Assembly (NCBI RefSeq): GCF_940807255.1
Contig: NZ_CALNWY010000005.1
Coordinates: forward strand, 62,001 to 126,000
Source: Mixta sp. Marseille-Q2659
Lineage (GTDB): Bacteria; Pseudomonadota; Gammaproteobacteria; Enterobacterales; Enterobacteriaceae
Length of the DNA stretch: 64,000 bases
Direction of reading: 5' to 3'
Shown here piece by piece: positions 57,074-64,000 of the stretch (its first letter is position 1; every line of letters starts with the position of its first letter). The position numbers were made by a program, and so were the translations under genes. The notes under the pieces are model-generated. The model was not told where the DNA came from, did not search any database, and worked only from the letters and a program-made list of their open reading frames with translations.

Positions 57074-57409
57074 TTAAAGCGATGTTGAATCCGATTTGGA
57101 GTCTGTCGGATTCTCCATCAGGAAGATCTTCACATCCAGCACATCATCTTTAATACGTTCGCGATGGGCTTCCATATGCGGCTGCTGCTGATGCTGTTCC
57201 AGATGGCGCAGCGTCTCCCAGTATTCCAGCATGAAAATGGAGTTTGGCAGATTCTGCTTCCACGGCACCTGCGCCTGATGATCAACCAACGCCTGATATT
57301 TGTGACAGCCTTCTTCGGCAAGAACGATTGGCGTCAAATCATAAATGGCGGCCAGCACTGCCTCTCGGCGGCCAGGCTTTACGCAAATCTCAGCTACAAC
57401 GGTTAACAT
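57074..57409 (-). CDS. ygiN: Putative quinol monooxygenase YgiN
   Basis: An ABM-fold monooxygenase of 111 residues (E. coli YgiN 104). It starts MLTVVAEICVKPGRREAVLA, has EEGCHKY and the core FMLEYWETLRHLEQHQQQPHM, and ends in a short Ser/Asp tail longer than in E. coli. E. coli YgiN and MdaB form a quinone redox pair; here ygiN again follows mdaB, 32 bases later, so the pair is conserved. Confidence 0.93.
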   Translation of the reverse strand: MLTVVAEICVKPGRREAVLAAIYDLTPIVLAEEGCHKYQALVDHQAQVPWKQNLPNSIFMLEYWETLRHLEQHQQQPHMEAHRERIKDDVLDVKIFLMENPTDSKSDSTSL

Positions 57410-57441
57410 AATCAGCCCCTGGAAAGTTTCAATGCGTTAAG

Positions 57442-58023
57442 TTAAGCAAAGATTTTGCCCAGATGCTCACGATAGCGTGCAATATCACGCGGCACGTCAG
57501 GCTGTTTAATCACATCGTTACAGATAAAGGTAGGCAGGCCTTTCATGCCGAGGAACTGGTTAGCCTTATGGAAATGCAGGTAAAGGCCATCCACGCCAAC
57601 GCCTTCAAAGAACTGCTCTGGATCGGTAAAGGCTTCCAGCGGCGCGTTCCAGGTCAGCGACAGCATATATTTTTTGCCCTGTAACAGGCCGCCTGAGCCA
57701 TATTTTTTGCTGGCGTCGGAACGGGTACGGCCGTCGCTGGCGTACAGCGCGCCGTGGCCTTCGGTAAAGACTTCATCGATATATTTTTTCAGGATCCATG
57801 GCTCGCCCATCCACCAGCCCGGCATCTGATAAATCACCACGTCGCTGTCCAGATACTTCTGTACTTCCTGCTGAATATCGTAGCCGTCATCAACACGTGT
57901 TACCTGCACGTCATGGCCGTTATCGCGTAAAAAGCTCTCTGCCACTTCGGTCATGGTATGGTTCAGTTCGCCCTTTGAGTGGGCAAATTCTTTACCCGCA
58001 TCAAGAATTAAAATCTTACTCAT
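57442..58023 (-). CDS. mdaB: NADPH:quinone oxidoreductase MdaB
   Basis: A flavoprotein that reduces quinones with two electrons, protecting from redox cycling. The 193 residues equal E. coli MdaB. Features are ILILDAGKEFAHSKGELNHT at the start, the FMN-binding MPGWWMGEPWILKKYIDEV and LSLTWNAPLEAFTDP. It is divergent from parC. In E. coli qseBC lies between parE and mdaB, but that pair is absent here. Confidence 0.96.
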   Translation of the reverse strand: MSKILILDAGKEFAHSKGELNHTMTEVAESFLRDNGHDVQVTRVDDGYDIQQEVQKYLDSDVVIYQMPGWWMGEPWILKKYIDEVFTEGHGALYASDGRTRSDASKKYGSGGLLQGKKYMLSLTWNAPLEAFTDPEQFFEGVGVDGLYLHFHKANQFLGMKGLPTFICNDVIKQPDVPRDIARYREHLGKIFA

Positions 58024-58297
58024 TCGCTATCGCTCCGTTGAAAATTCTGAGGCTAGTCTACGCGCGCATCAGGCAAAGAAAAATGTGCGTTTGATCACAA
58101 CACTTTTGCGTAGGGCGCAATAATCCGGTGCGAATGTGTTAAAAAAATACATAAAACTTATCGCCAACCTGCTGCCGTTTATACGTGCCCGCGCGCCATG
58201 ACTAAACTGTGACATCCCCGCATCAGATAAGGTACTATCCTCGCCAAACAGATCGCCATGCGGCGCGCTGCCGCCCGCCGCAACGTGAGGAATCATA

Positions 58298-60571
58298 ATG
58301 AGTGACTTGACGCAGGATGGTGCAGAGCGTCTTGCCCTGCATAAATTTACCGAGAATGCGTACCTGAACTATTCCATGTACGTCATCATGGACAGGGCGC
58401 TTCCCTATATTGGCGATGGCCTGAAGCCGGTACAGCGCCGCATTGTCTATGCGATGTCGGAGCTGGGGCTGAACGCCAGCGCCAAATTCAAAAAATCAGC
58501 GCGTACCGTGGGCGACGTGCTGGGCAAATACCATCCACACGGCGACAGCGCCTGCTACGAAGCGATGGTATTAATGGCGCAGCCGTTTTCCTACCGCTAT
58601 CCGTTGGTGGACGGGCAGGGGAACTGGGGCGCGCCGGACGATCCGAAGTCCTTCGCCGCCATGCGTTATACCGAATCGCGTCTGTCGCGCTACGCCGAGG
58701 TTTTGCTGGGCGAGCTGGGCCAGGGCACGGTTGATTTCGTCCCTAACTTTGACGGCACGCTGAACGAGCCGAAAATGTTGCCGGCGCGTCTGCCGAATAT
58801 TCTGCTGAACGGCACCACCGGCATTGCCGTCGGGATGGCGACCGACATTCCACCGCACAACCTACGCGAAGTGGCGCAGGCGACTATGGCGCTAATCGAT
58901 AACCCAAAAACCAGCCTTGATGAGCTGCTGGATATCGTGCAGGGCCCGGACTTCCCGACCGAGGCGGAAATCATTACGCCGCGCGCGGAGATCCGTAAGA
59001 TCTACCAGAGCGGACGCGGTTCCGTACGTCAGCGCGCCGTCTGGAAAAAAGAGGATGGCGAGGTGGTGATCAGCGCGCTGCCGCATCAGGTTTCCGGCGC
59101 GCGCGTGCTGGAGCAGATTGCCGCGCAGATGCGCAATAAAAAGCTGCCGATGATTGAAGATCTGCGCGATGAGTCGGATCACGAGAACCCGACGCGCCTG
59201 GTGCTGGTGCCGCGCTCTAACCGCGTCGATCTCGATCAGGTGATGAACCATCTGTTCGCCACCACCGATCTGGAAAAAAGCTACCGCATTAACCTGAACA
59301 TGATCGGGCTGGATAACCGTCCGGCGGTGAAAAACCTGCTGGAGATCCTCAGCGAATGGCTGGTATTCCGCCGCGATACGGTGCGCCGCCGTCTGCAATA
59401 CCGTCTTGATAAGGTACTGAAGCGTTTACATATTCTGGAAGGCCTGCTGGTGGCGTTCCTGAATATTGATGAAGTGATTGAAATCATCCGCAGCGAAGAT
59501 CAGCCGAAGCCGATGCTGATGTCGCGTTTTGGCATCAGCGAAACCCAGGCAGAGGCAATTCTTGAATTAAAACTGCGTCATCTGGCGAAGCTGGAAGAGA
59601 TGAAAATTCGCGGCGAGCAGAGCGAGCTGGAAAAAGAGCGCGATCAGCTGCAGGCCACGCTGGCCTCCGAACGCCGCATGAATACGCTGCTGAAGAAAGA
59701 GCTACAGGCTGACAGCGAAGCCTATGGCGACGACCGCCGTTCGCCGCTGCACGAGCGCGAAGAGGCAAAAGCGATCAGCGAAAACGAGCTGATGCCGTCC
59801 GAGCCGGTCACCGTGGTGCTGTCGCAGATGGGCTGGGTACGCAGCGCCAAAGGGCATGACATCGATCCGACCGGCCTGAGCTACAAAGCGGGCGACAGCT
59901 ATCTGGCCGCCGCGCGCGGTAAAAGCAACCAGCCGGTCGCCTTTATCGACTCCACCGGACGCAGCTATACGCTGGATCCGTCAACGCTGCCGTCGGCACG
60001 CAGCCAGGGCGAGCCGTTAACCGGTAAGCTGACGCCGCCGCCGGGCGCGGTGATGGAGCAGGTGCTGATGGAGGCGGAAGAGCAGCGATTGCTGATGGCG
60101 TCCGATGCCGGCTACGGTTTTGTCTGCACCTTTGCCGATCTGGTCTCGCGCAATCGCGCCGGTAAAGCGCTGCTGACGCTGCCGGAGAACGCCAAAGTGA
60201 TGACGCCGATGGCGATTCACAGCGACGACGATATGCTGCTGGCGATCACCGCCGCGGGCCGTATGCTGATGTTCCCGGTTGGCGATCTGCCGCAGCTGTC
60301 GAAAGGCAAGGGCAACAAGATTATCTCGATTCCGTCGGCGCAGGCCGCCAGCGGCGAAGATCGTCTGGCATGGCTCTATCTGCTGCCGCCGGGCAGCGCG
60401 ATAACGCTCTACGTAGGTAAACGTAAGCTGACGCTGCGTTCTGAAGAGTTGCAGAAATTCCGTGCCGAGCGCGGACGTCGCGGCACGCTGTTGCCGCGCG
60501 GCCTGCAGCGTATTGATCGCGTTGAAGTGGATGCGCCAGCGCGTGTTGGCGCTGACGATAGCGAAGCCTGA
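58298..60571 (+). CDS. parC: Topoisomerase IV subunit A
   Basis: DNA-cleaving subunit of topoisomerase IV. The protein has 757 residues (E. coli 752), with a four-residue longer N-terminus ([14 protein letters not shown]). The quinolone-determining region reads [16 protein letters not shown] with Ser and Glu at the positions of E. coli S80 and E84, so no known resistance change is seen there. The catalytic Tyr is in [14 protein letters not shown]. The C-terminal beta-pinwheel is full length. Confidence 0.99.
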   Translation: MSDLTQDGAERLALHKFTENAYLNYSMYVIMDRALPYIGDGLKPVQRRIVYAMSELGLNASAKFKKSARTVGDVLGKYHPHGDSACYEAMVLMAQPFSYRYPLVDGQGNWGAPDDPKSFAAMRYTESRLSRYAEVLLGELGQGTVDFVPNFDGTLNEPKMLPARLPNILLNGTTGIAVGMATDIPPHNLREVAQATMALIDNPKTSLDELLDIVQGPDFPTEAEIITPRAEIRKIYQSGRGSVRQRAVWKKEDGEVVISALPHQVSGARVLEQIAAQMRNKKLPMIEDLRDESDHENPTRLVLVPRSNRVDLDQVMNHLFATTDLEKSYRINLNMIGLDNRPAVKNLLEILSEWLVFRRDTVRRRLQYRLDKVLKRLHILEGLLVAFLNIDEVIEIIRSEDQPKPMLMSRFGISETQAEAILELKLRHLAKLEEMKIRGEQSELEKERDQLQATLASERRMNTLLKKELQADSEAYGDDRRSPLHEREEAKAISENELMPSEPVTVVLSQMGWVRSAKGHDIDPTGLSYKAGDSYLAAARGKSNQPVAFIDSTGRSYTLDPSTLPSARSQGEPLTGKLTPPPGAVMEQVLMEAEEQRLLMASDAGYGFVCTFADLVSRNRAGKALLTLPENAKVMTPMAIHSDDDMLLAITAAGRMLMFPVGDLPQLSKGKGNKIISIPSAQAASGEDRLAWLYLLPPGSAITLYVGKRKLTLRSEELQKFRAERGRRGTLLPRGLQRIDRVEVDAPARVGADDSEA

Positions 60572-60685
60572 TAGCGGGCACGGAAGCCGAAGCGTCGCCA
60601 CTTACCGTCGCGGCGCTTCGGTGCAATACCGGTGTCTTTTCATATAAAGCCGGTATACTTAGGCGGAAGCCACAATGAGGTCGTT

Positions 60686-61423
60686 ATGCTGCTAATTTTA
60701 CGTGTCTTTTTGGTTATTATTTACTCAATTCTGGTTTGTGTATTTGGCTGTATCTGGTGTCTGTTCTCCCCACGTAATCCACGCCACGTCGCTACTTTTG
60801 GCCATCTGTTCGGCAAGCTGGCGCCGCTGTTCGGCGTGAAAGTGGAACTGCGCAAACCGGCGGGAGCGGAACATTACGGCAATGCCATTTACATTGCTAA
60901 CCACCAGAACAACTACGACATGATTACCGCGGCGAATATTGTGCAGCCCTCCACGGTGACCGTCGGGAAAAAAAGCCTGCTGTGGATCCCGTTTTTCGGC
61001 CTGCTTTACTGGCTGACCGGCAACTTGCTGATCGACCGCGATAACCGTGCCAAGGCGCACAGCACCATCGCTCAGGTGGTCGAGGAATTTAAAAGAAAGC
61101 GCATCTCTTTCTGGATGTTCCCGGAAGGTACGCGCAGTCGCGGACGCGGATTGTTGCCGTTTAAAACCGGCGCTTTTCACGCAGCGGTAGCCGCTGGCGT
61201 GCCGATCATCCCGATTGTGGTTTCCTCCACGCACAATAAAATTAAGCTGAACCGTTGGAAAAACGGCCTGGTCATTGTAGAAATGCTGCCGCCGGTAGAC
61301 GTTACCGCCTTTGCAGATACCTCGGTGCGCAAGCTGGCCACGCACTGTCGTGAGCTGATGCAGGTCAAACTGGCTGAGCTGGACGCTGAAGTCGCCGAGC
61401 GAGAAGCCAACGGCAAGGTATAA
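60686..61423 (+). CDS. plsC: 1-acylglycerol-3-phosphate acyltransferase
   Basis: Adds the second acyl chain in phosphatidic acid synthesis. The 245 residues equal E. coli PlsC. An N-terminal membrane helix (LLILRVFLVIIYSILVCVFG) precedes the motifs NHQNNYD (HX4D) and WMFPEGTRSRGRG. The ATG with AATGAGG upstream is the family start. It follows parC by 114 bases. Confidence 0.98.
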   Translation: MLLILRVFLVIIYSILVCVFGCIWCLFSPRNPRHVATFGHLFGKLAPLFGVKVELRKPAGAEHYGNAIYIANHQNNYDMITAANIVQPSTVTVGKKSLLWIPFFGLLYWLTGNLLIDRDNRAKAHSTIAQVVEEFKRKRISFWMFPEGTRSRGRGLLPFKTGAFHAAVAAGVPIIPIVVSSTHNKIKLNRWKNGLVIVEMLPPVDVTAFADTSVRKLATHCRELMQVKLAELDAEVAEREANGKV

Positions 61424-61521
61424 TTCATACGGGCCGCCGTCGCGGCCCCACAGCAATCTCTGAACAACAATAAAAACGGACCGCGTCAGCCAGGCGCCGC
61501 ACGCGCCGCTATGGAGTCGTT

Positions 61522-62946
61522 ATGTCTTTCAGTCGACGTCAATTTATACAGGCTTCGGGCATAGCCCTGTGTGCGGGCGCGCTGCCGTTCAGCGCTCGGG
61601 GGGGGGGCAGTGAAACGCCGTTACCGATCCCGCCGTTACTGGAGTCACGCCGTGGACAGCCGCTGTTCCTTACGGCTCAGCGCAGCCATTGGTCTTTTTC
61701 CGGCGACACCAACAAAGTGCCGGTCTGGGGCATTAACGGCCTCTATCTGGGGCCTACGGTGCGCGTCTGGAGCGGCGATGACGTTAAGCTTATCTATAAC
61801 AATCGCCTGAACGAACCGATCGCGATGAGCGTCGGCGGCTTGCAGGTGCCGGGCGCGCTGTGCGGCGGCGCGCCGCGTATGATGTCGCCGGGCGTTGACT
61901 GGGCGCCGGTGCTGCCGGTACGTCAGCGCGCCGCTACCTGCTGGTATCACGCCAGTACGCCGAACCGCATGGCGCAGCATGTCTATAACGGGCTGGCGGG
62001 CATGTGGCTGATTGAAGATGAGATCAGTAAGGCGCTGCCGATTCCGAAGCACTACGGTGTAGATGATTTCCCGCTGATTATTCAGGACAAACGCCTTGAT
62101 AACTTCGGCGTGCCGGTTTATGACCCGCCGGAAAACGGCGGGCTGATGGGCGATACGCTGCTGGTTAACGGCGTACAGAATCCTTTTGTCGAGGTTTCCC
62201 GCGGCTGGGTGCGCCTGCGGCTGCTTAACGCCTCCAACGCCCGTCGTTATGACATGGTTCTGAGCGATAACCGTCCTTTCCATGTGATCGCCAGCGATCA
62301 GGGCTTTTTGCCCGCGCCGGTGGCGGTTCAGCAGCTGTCGCTGGCACCTGGCGAGCGGCGTGAAGTGCTGCTGGATATGTCGCAGGGCGAAGAGGTCTCC
62401 ATTACCGCTGGCGTTGCGGCGGGCATTATGGATCGTCTGCGCGGCCTGTTTGAGCCGTCCAGTATTCTTACCTCGACGCAGATCCTGACGCTGCGGCCAA
62501 CCGGCCTGCTGCCGCTGGTGACCGATAATCTGCCGATGCGTTTACTGGCCGATCAAATCCTCGACGGCACGCCGGTGCGCACGCGCGAACTGCGCTTAGG
62601 CGATGCGCAGCCGGGCATCAACGGCGCGCTGTGGGATATGTCGCGCATTGATATTGAGGCGCAGCAGGGCAGCTATGAACGCTGGATCGTGCATGCCGAT
62701 ACGCCGCAGGCGTTTCATATTCAGGGCGTCGCGTTTCTGGTGAAAAGCGTGAACGGCGCACAGCCGTTTGGCGAGGATCGCGGCTGGAAAGATACGGTCT
62801 GGATTGATGGCGAGGTGGAACTGCTGGTGGCCTTTAATCAGCCTTCCTCTGAGCATTTCCCGTTTGTCTATTACAGCCAGACGCTGGAAATGGCCGATCG
62901 CGGCACGGCGGGCCAATTGCTGGTACAACCGGCGCAGGGCGGCTAA
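61522..62946 (+). CDS. ftsP: Cell division protein FtsP (SufI), Tat-exported
   Basis: A periplasmic protein that stabilises the divisome under stress. The protein has 474 residues (E. coli 470). The Tat signal MSFSRRQFIQASGIALCAGA has the twin arginine. Three cupredoxin-like domains follow the multicopper-oxidase pattern (TCWYHASTPNRMAQHVYNGL), but the copper-ligand His clusters are missing, as in FtsP. A run of eight Gs (61599-61606) sits near the signal cleavage site and could be slippage-prone. Confidence 0.96.
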   Translation: MSFSRRQFIQASGIALCAGALPFSARGGGSETPLPIPPLLESRRGQPLFLTAQRSHWSFSGDTNKVPVWGINGLYLGPTVRVWSGDDVKLIYNNRLNEPIAMSVGGLQVPGALCGGAPRMMSPGVDWAPVLPVRQRAATCWYHASTPNRMAQHVYNGLAGMWLIEDEISKALPIPKHYGVDDFPLIIQDKRLDNFGVPVYDPPENGGLMGDTLLVNGVQNPFVEVSRGWVRLRLLNASNARRYDMVLSDNRPFHVIASDQGFLPAPVAVQQLSLAPGERREVLLDMSQGEEVSITAGVAAGIMDRLRGLFEPSSILTSTQILTLRPTGLLPLVTDNLPMRLLADQILDGTPVRTRELRLGDAQPGINGALWDMSRIDIEAQQGSYERWIVHADTPQAFHIQGVAFLVKSVNGAQPFGEDRGWKDTVWIDGEVELLVAFNQPSSEHFPFVYYSQTLEMADRGTAGQLLVQPAQGG

Positions 62947-62964
62947 AGCCGCCCTGAAACCACC

Positions 62965-63789
62965 TTAATTCAGTTCATCAGGATGCGGGCCCAGACGCGT
63001 GCCGCTGTCCATTTTGCTAATTTCGGTGACTTCGGTTTTCTCCAGGCGGAAATCGAAGACGCGGAAGTTTTCCTCGATACGCGCTGGGGTGACCGATTTC
63101 GGGATAACCACCAGTCCGCTATCCAGATGCCAGCGGATAACGATTTGTGCAGGCGTTTTGCCATACTTTTTCGCCAGCTGCTTAATCACTTCCTGATCGA
63201 ACACGCCTTTGCCGCCCTGGGCCAGCGGGCTCCAGGACTCCGTCTGGATCTGGTGCATGGCGTTCCAGGCATGCAGCTCGCGCTGCTGAAGCATCGGGTG
63301 CAGCTCTATCTGATTTACTACCGGCGTCACGCCCGTTTCATCAATCAGCCGCTTCAGATGCGTCTCCTGAAAATTACAGACGCCGATACTTTTCGCCAGG
63401 CCCTGCTGCTGCAGTTCAATCATCCCTTTCCAGGCCTCGACAAAATTGCCTTTTTGCGGGCAAGGCCAGTGCATCAGGTAGAGATCGACATACTCCAGCT
63501 GCAGCTTTTGCAGGCTGCTTTCCATCGCCTGCTGCCAGTTCAGCTGATCCTCATTCCACAGTTTGGTGGTCACGAAAATTTCGTCGCGCGCCACATCGGT
63601 CTGCTGTAACGCCTGACCTATTCCTTCCTCATTCTTATAAATAGCGGCGGTATCGATTGAGCGATAGCCGACCTCCAGCGCTTTCAGCGCCGCGTTACGC
63701 GCTTCCTCTACGCTGGCCTGCCAGACGCCCAGTCCCAGCTGCGGCATCATATTACCGTCGCGCAGTTTAATAATTGGTTGGTCTGCCAT
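62965..63789 (-). CDS. dkgA: 2,5-diketo-D-gluconate reductase A (aldo-keto reductase)
   Basis: NADPH-dependent reduction of 2,5-diketogluconate and methylglyoxal. The 274 residues are one fewer than E. coli DkgA. The catalytic tetrad can be seen as Asp and Tyr in YRSIDTAAIYKNEEGIG, Lys in VTTKLWNEDQ and His in LMHWPCPQKG. The cofactor-binding end has VIPKSVTPARIEENFRVFDF. Convergent with ftsP. In E. coli yqhD lies next to it; that gene is not seen here. Confidence 0.96.
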   Translation of the reverse strand: MADQPIIKLRDGNMMPQLGLGVWQASVEEARNAALKALEVGYRSIDTAAIYKNEEGIGQALQQTDVARDEIFVTTKLWNEDQLNWQQAMESSLQKLQLEYVDLYLMHWPCPQKGNFVEAWKGMIELQQQGLAKSIGVCNFQETHLKRLIDETGVTPVVNQIELHPMLQQRELHAWNAMHQIQTESWSPLAQGGKGVFDQEVIKQLAKKYGKTPAQIVIRWHLDSGLVVIPKSVTPARIEENFRVFDFRLEKTEVTEISKMDSGTRLGPHPDELN

Positions 63790-64000
63790 AACGTCTCCTT
63801 AATGGTTAGTTGGACCCGATAGCGCTTAAGTTTAGTCGAGATATGGCGCGGCGGCTCAGCGCCCGGCAACCATTATGCAAAGGTGCCGTGCTTATTTCTG
63901 CGAGAATCTTGCCTGTTTCTCCAGGGCGCTGGAGAATTCCTGCAACAGCGGGCAAACTGCCGATGGATAAATCAATGCGGGTAGAAACAATGGAACGGGA
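63790..64000. other. Right edge of window, no assigned gene
   Basis: The first 30 bases hold the dkgA ribosome site (AAGGAGACGTT on the minus strand). Beyond that, a minus-strand frame ending at about 63894 with a TAA (PSAVCPLLQEFSSALEKQ before the end) could be the C-terminus of a gene that continues past the window. A plus-strand ATG at 63963 is also open to the edge. Neither can be assigned. Confidence 0.3.

Noticed and set aside
60587-60621. Hairpin after parC as a terminator
   Set aside because: CCGAAGCG and CGCTTCGG pair well but no T run follows, so termination is not supported; parC and plsC may be co-transcribed.

Overview
The window is a piece of an enterobacterial chromosome, most likely Erwiniaceae (Pantoea, Mixta or Erwinia). 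This is inferred from gene order and protein similarity recalled from E. coli, not from a search. About 25.6 kb of a P2/186-type prophage lies on the left, next to tRNA-Ile2(CAU). About 38 kb of conserved core genome follows, in E. coli-like order: mug, rpoD-dnaG-rpsU, tsaD, plsY, folB, uppP, cca, ygiM, ygiF, glnE, hldE, ubiK, ribB, zupT, ygiD, ygiCB, tolC, nudF-yqiB-cpdA-yqiA-parE, ygiN, mdaB, parC, plsC, ftsP, dkgA.

Prophage (1 to about 25600). The left edge holds the last codons of an early-region gene, a terminator and a cos-like sequence whose first 12 bases match the 186/P2 cohesive-end type. Two unrecognised small genes come next. Then follows the late region: portal and terminase (leftward), then scaffold, capsid, small terminase, head completion, tail X, holin, endolysin, spanins, R, S, V, W, J, I, H, tfa, FI, FII, E/E' (with a T TTT TTG frameshift site), T, U, D and ogr. 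Dyads of the form TGT-N12-ACA, the known Ogr/Delta target, precede P/O, V, tfa and FI. Two AT-rich cargo genes stand out: an FRG-domain gene between S and V, and a PIN-domain gene inside the tail-fibre region. A small secreted protein lies beside the attachment site.

The tail-fibre locus is the most unusual part. H carries a Hin/Gin-type crossover site. Three silent, inverted C-terminal fibre modules each start with the same site in the same reading frame, and a serine invertase follows. The PIN gene lies between modules two and three, flanked by two similar hairpins. Inversion would therefore flip a nuclease-like gene relative to late transcription. The tfa gene has its own Ogr site inside the invertible segment.

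Core genome (25600 to 64000). Genes are intact and dense except for several relics. A class II microcin-like peptide gene downstream of tsaD has an amber codon in its leader. An OmpC/F-type porin pseudogene follows parE. A frameshifted doc (Fic-type toxin) fragment lies between the porin relic and ygiN. Fourteen tandem 8-bp repeats lie between ileX and mug. Regulatory sites include an FMN riboswitch before ribB, a perfect CRP-type site before uppP and a Fur-like box before zupT.
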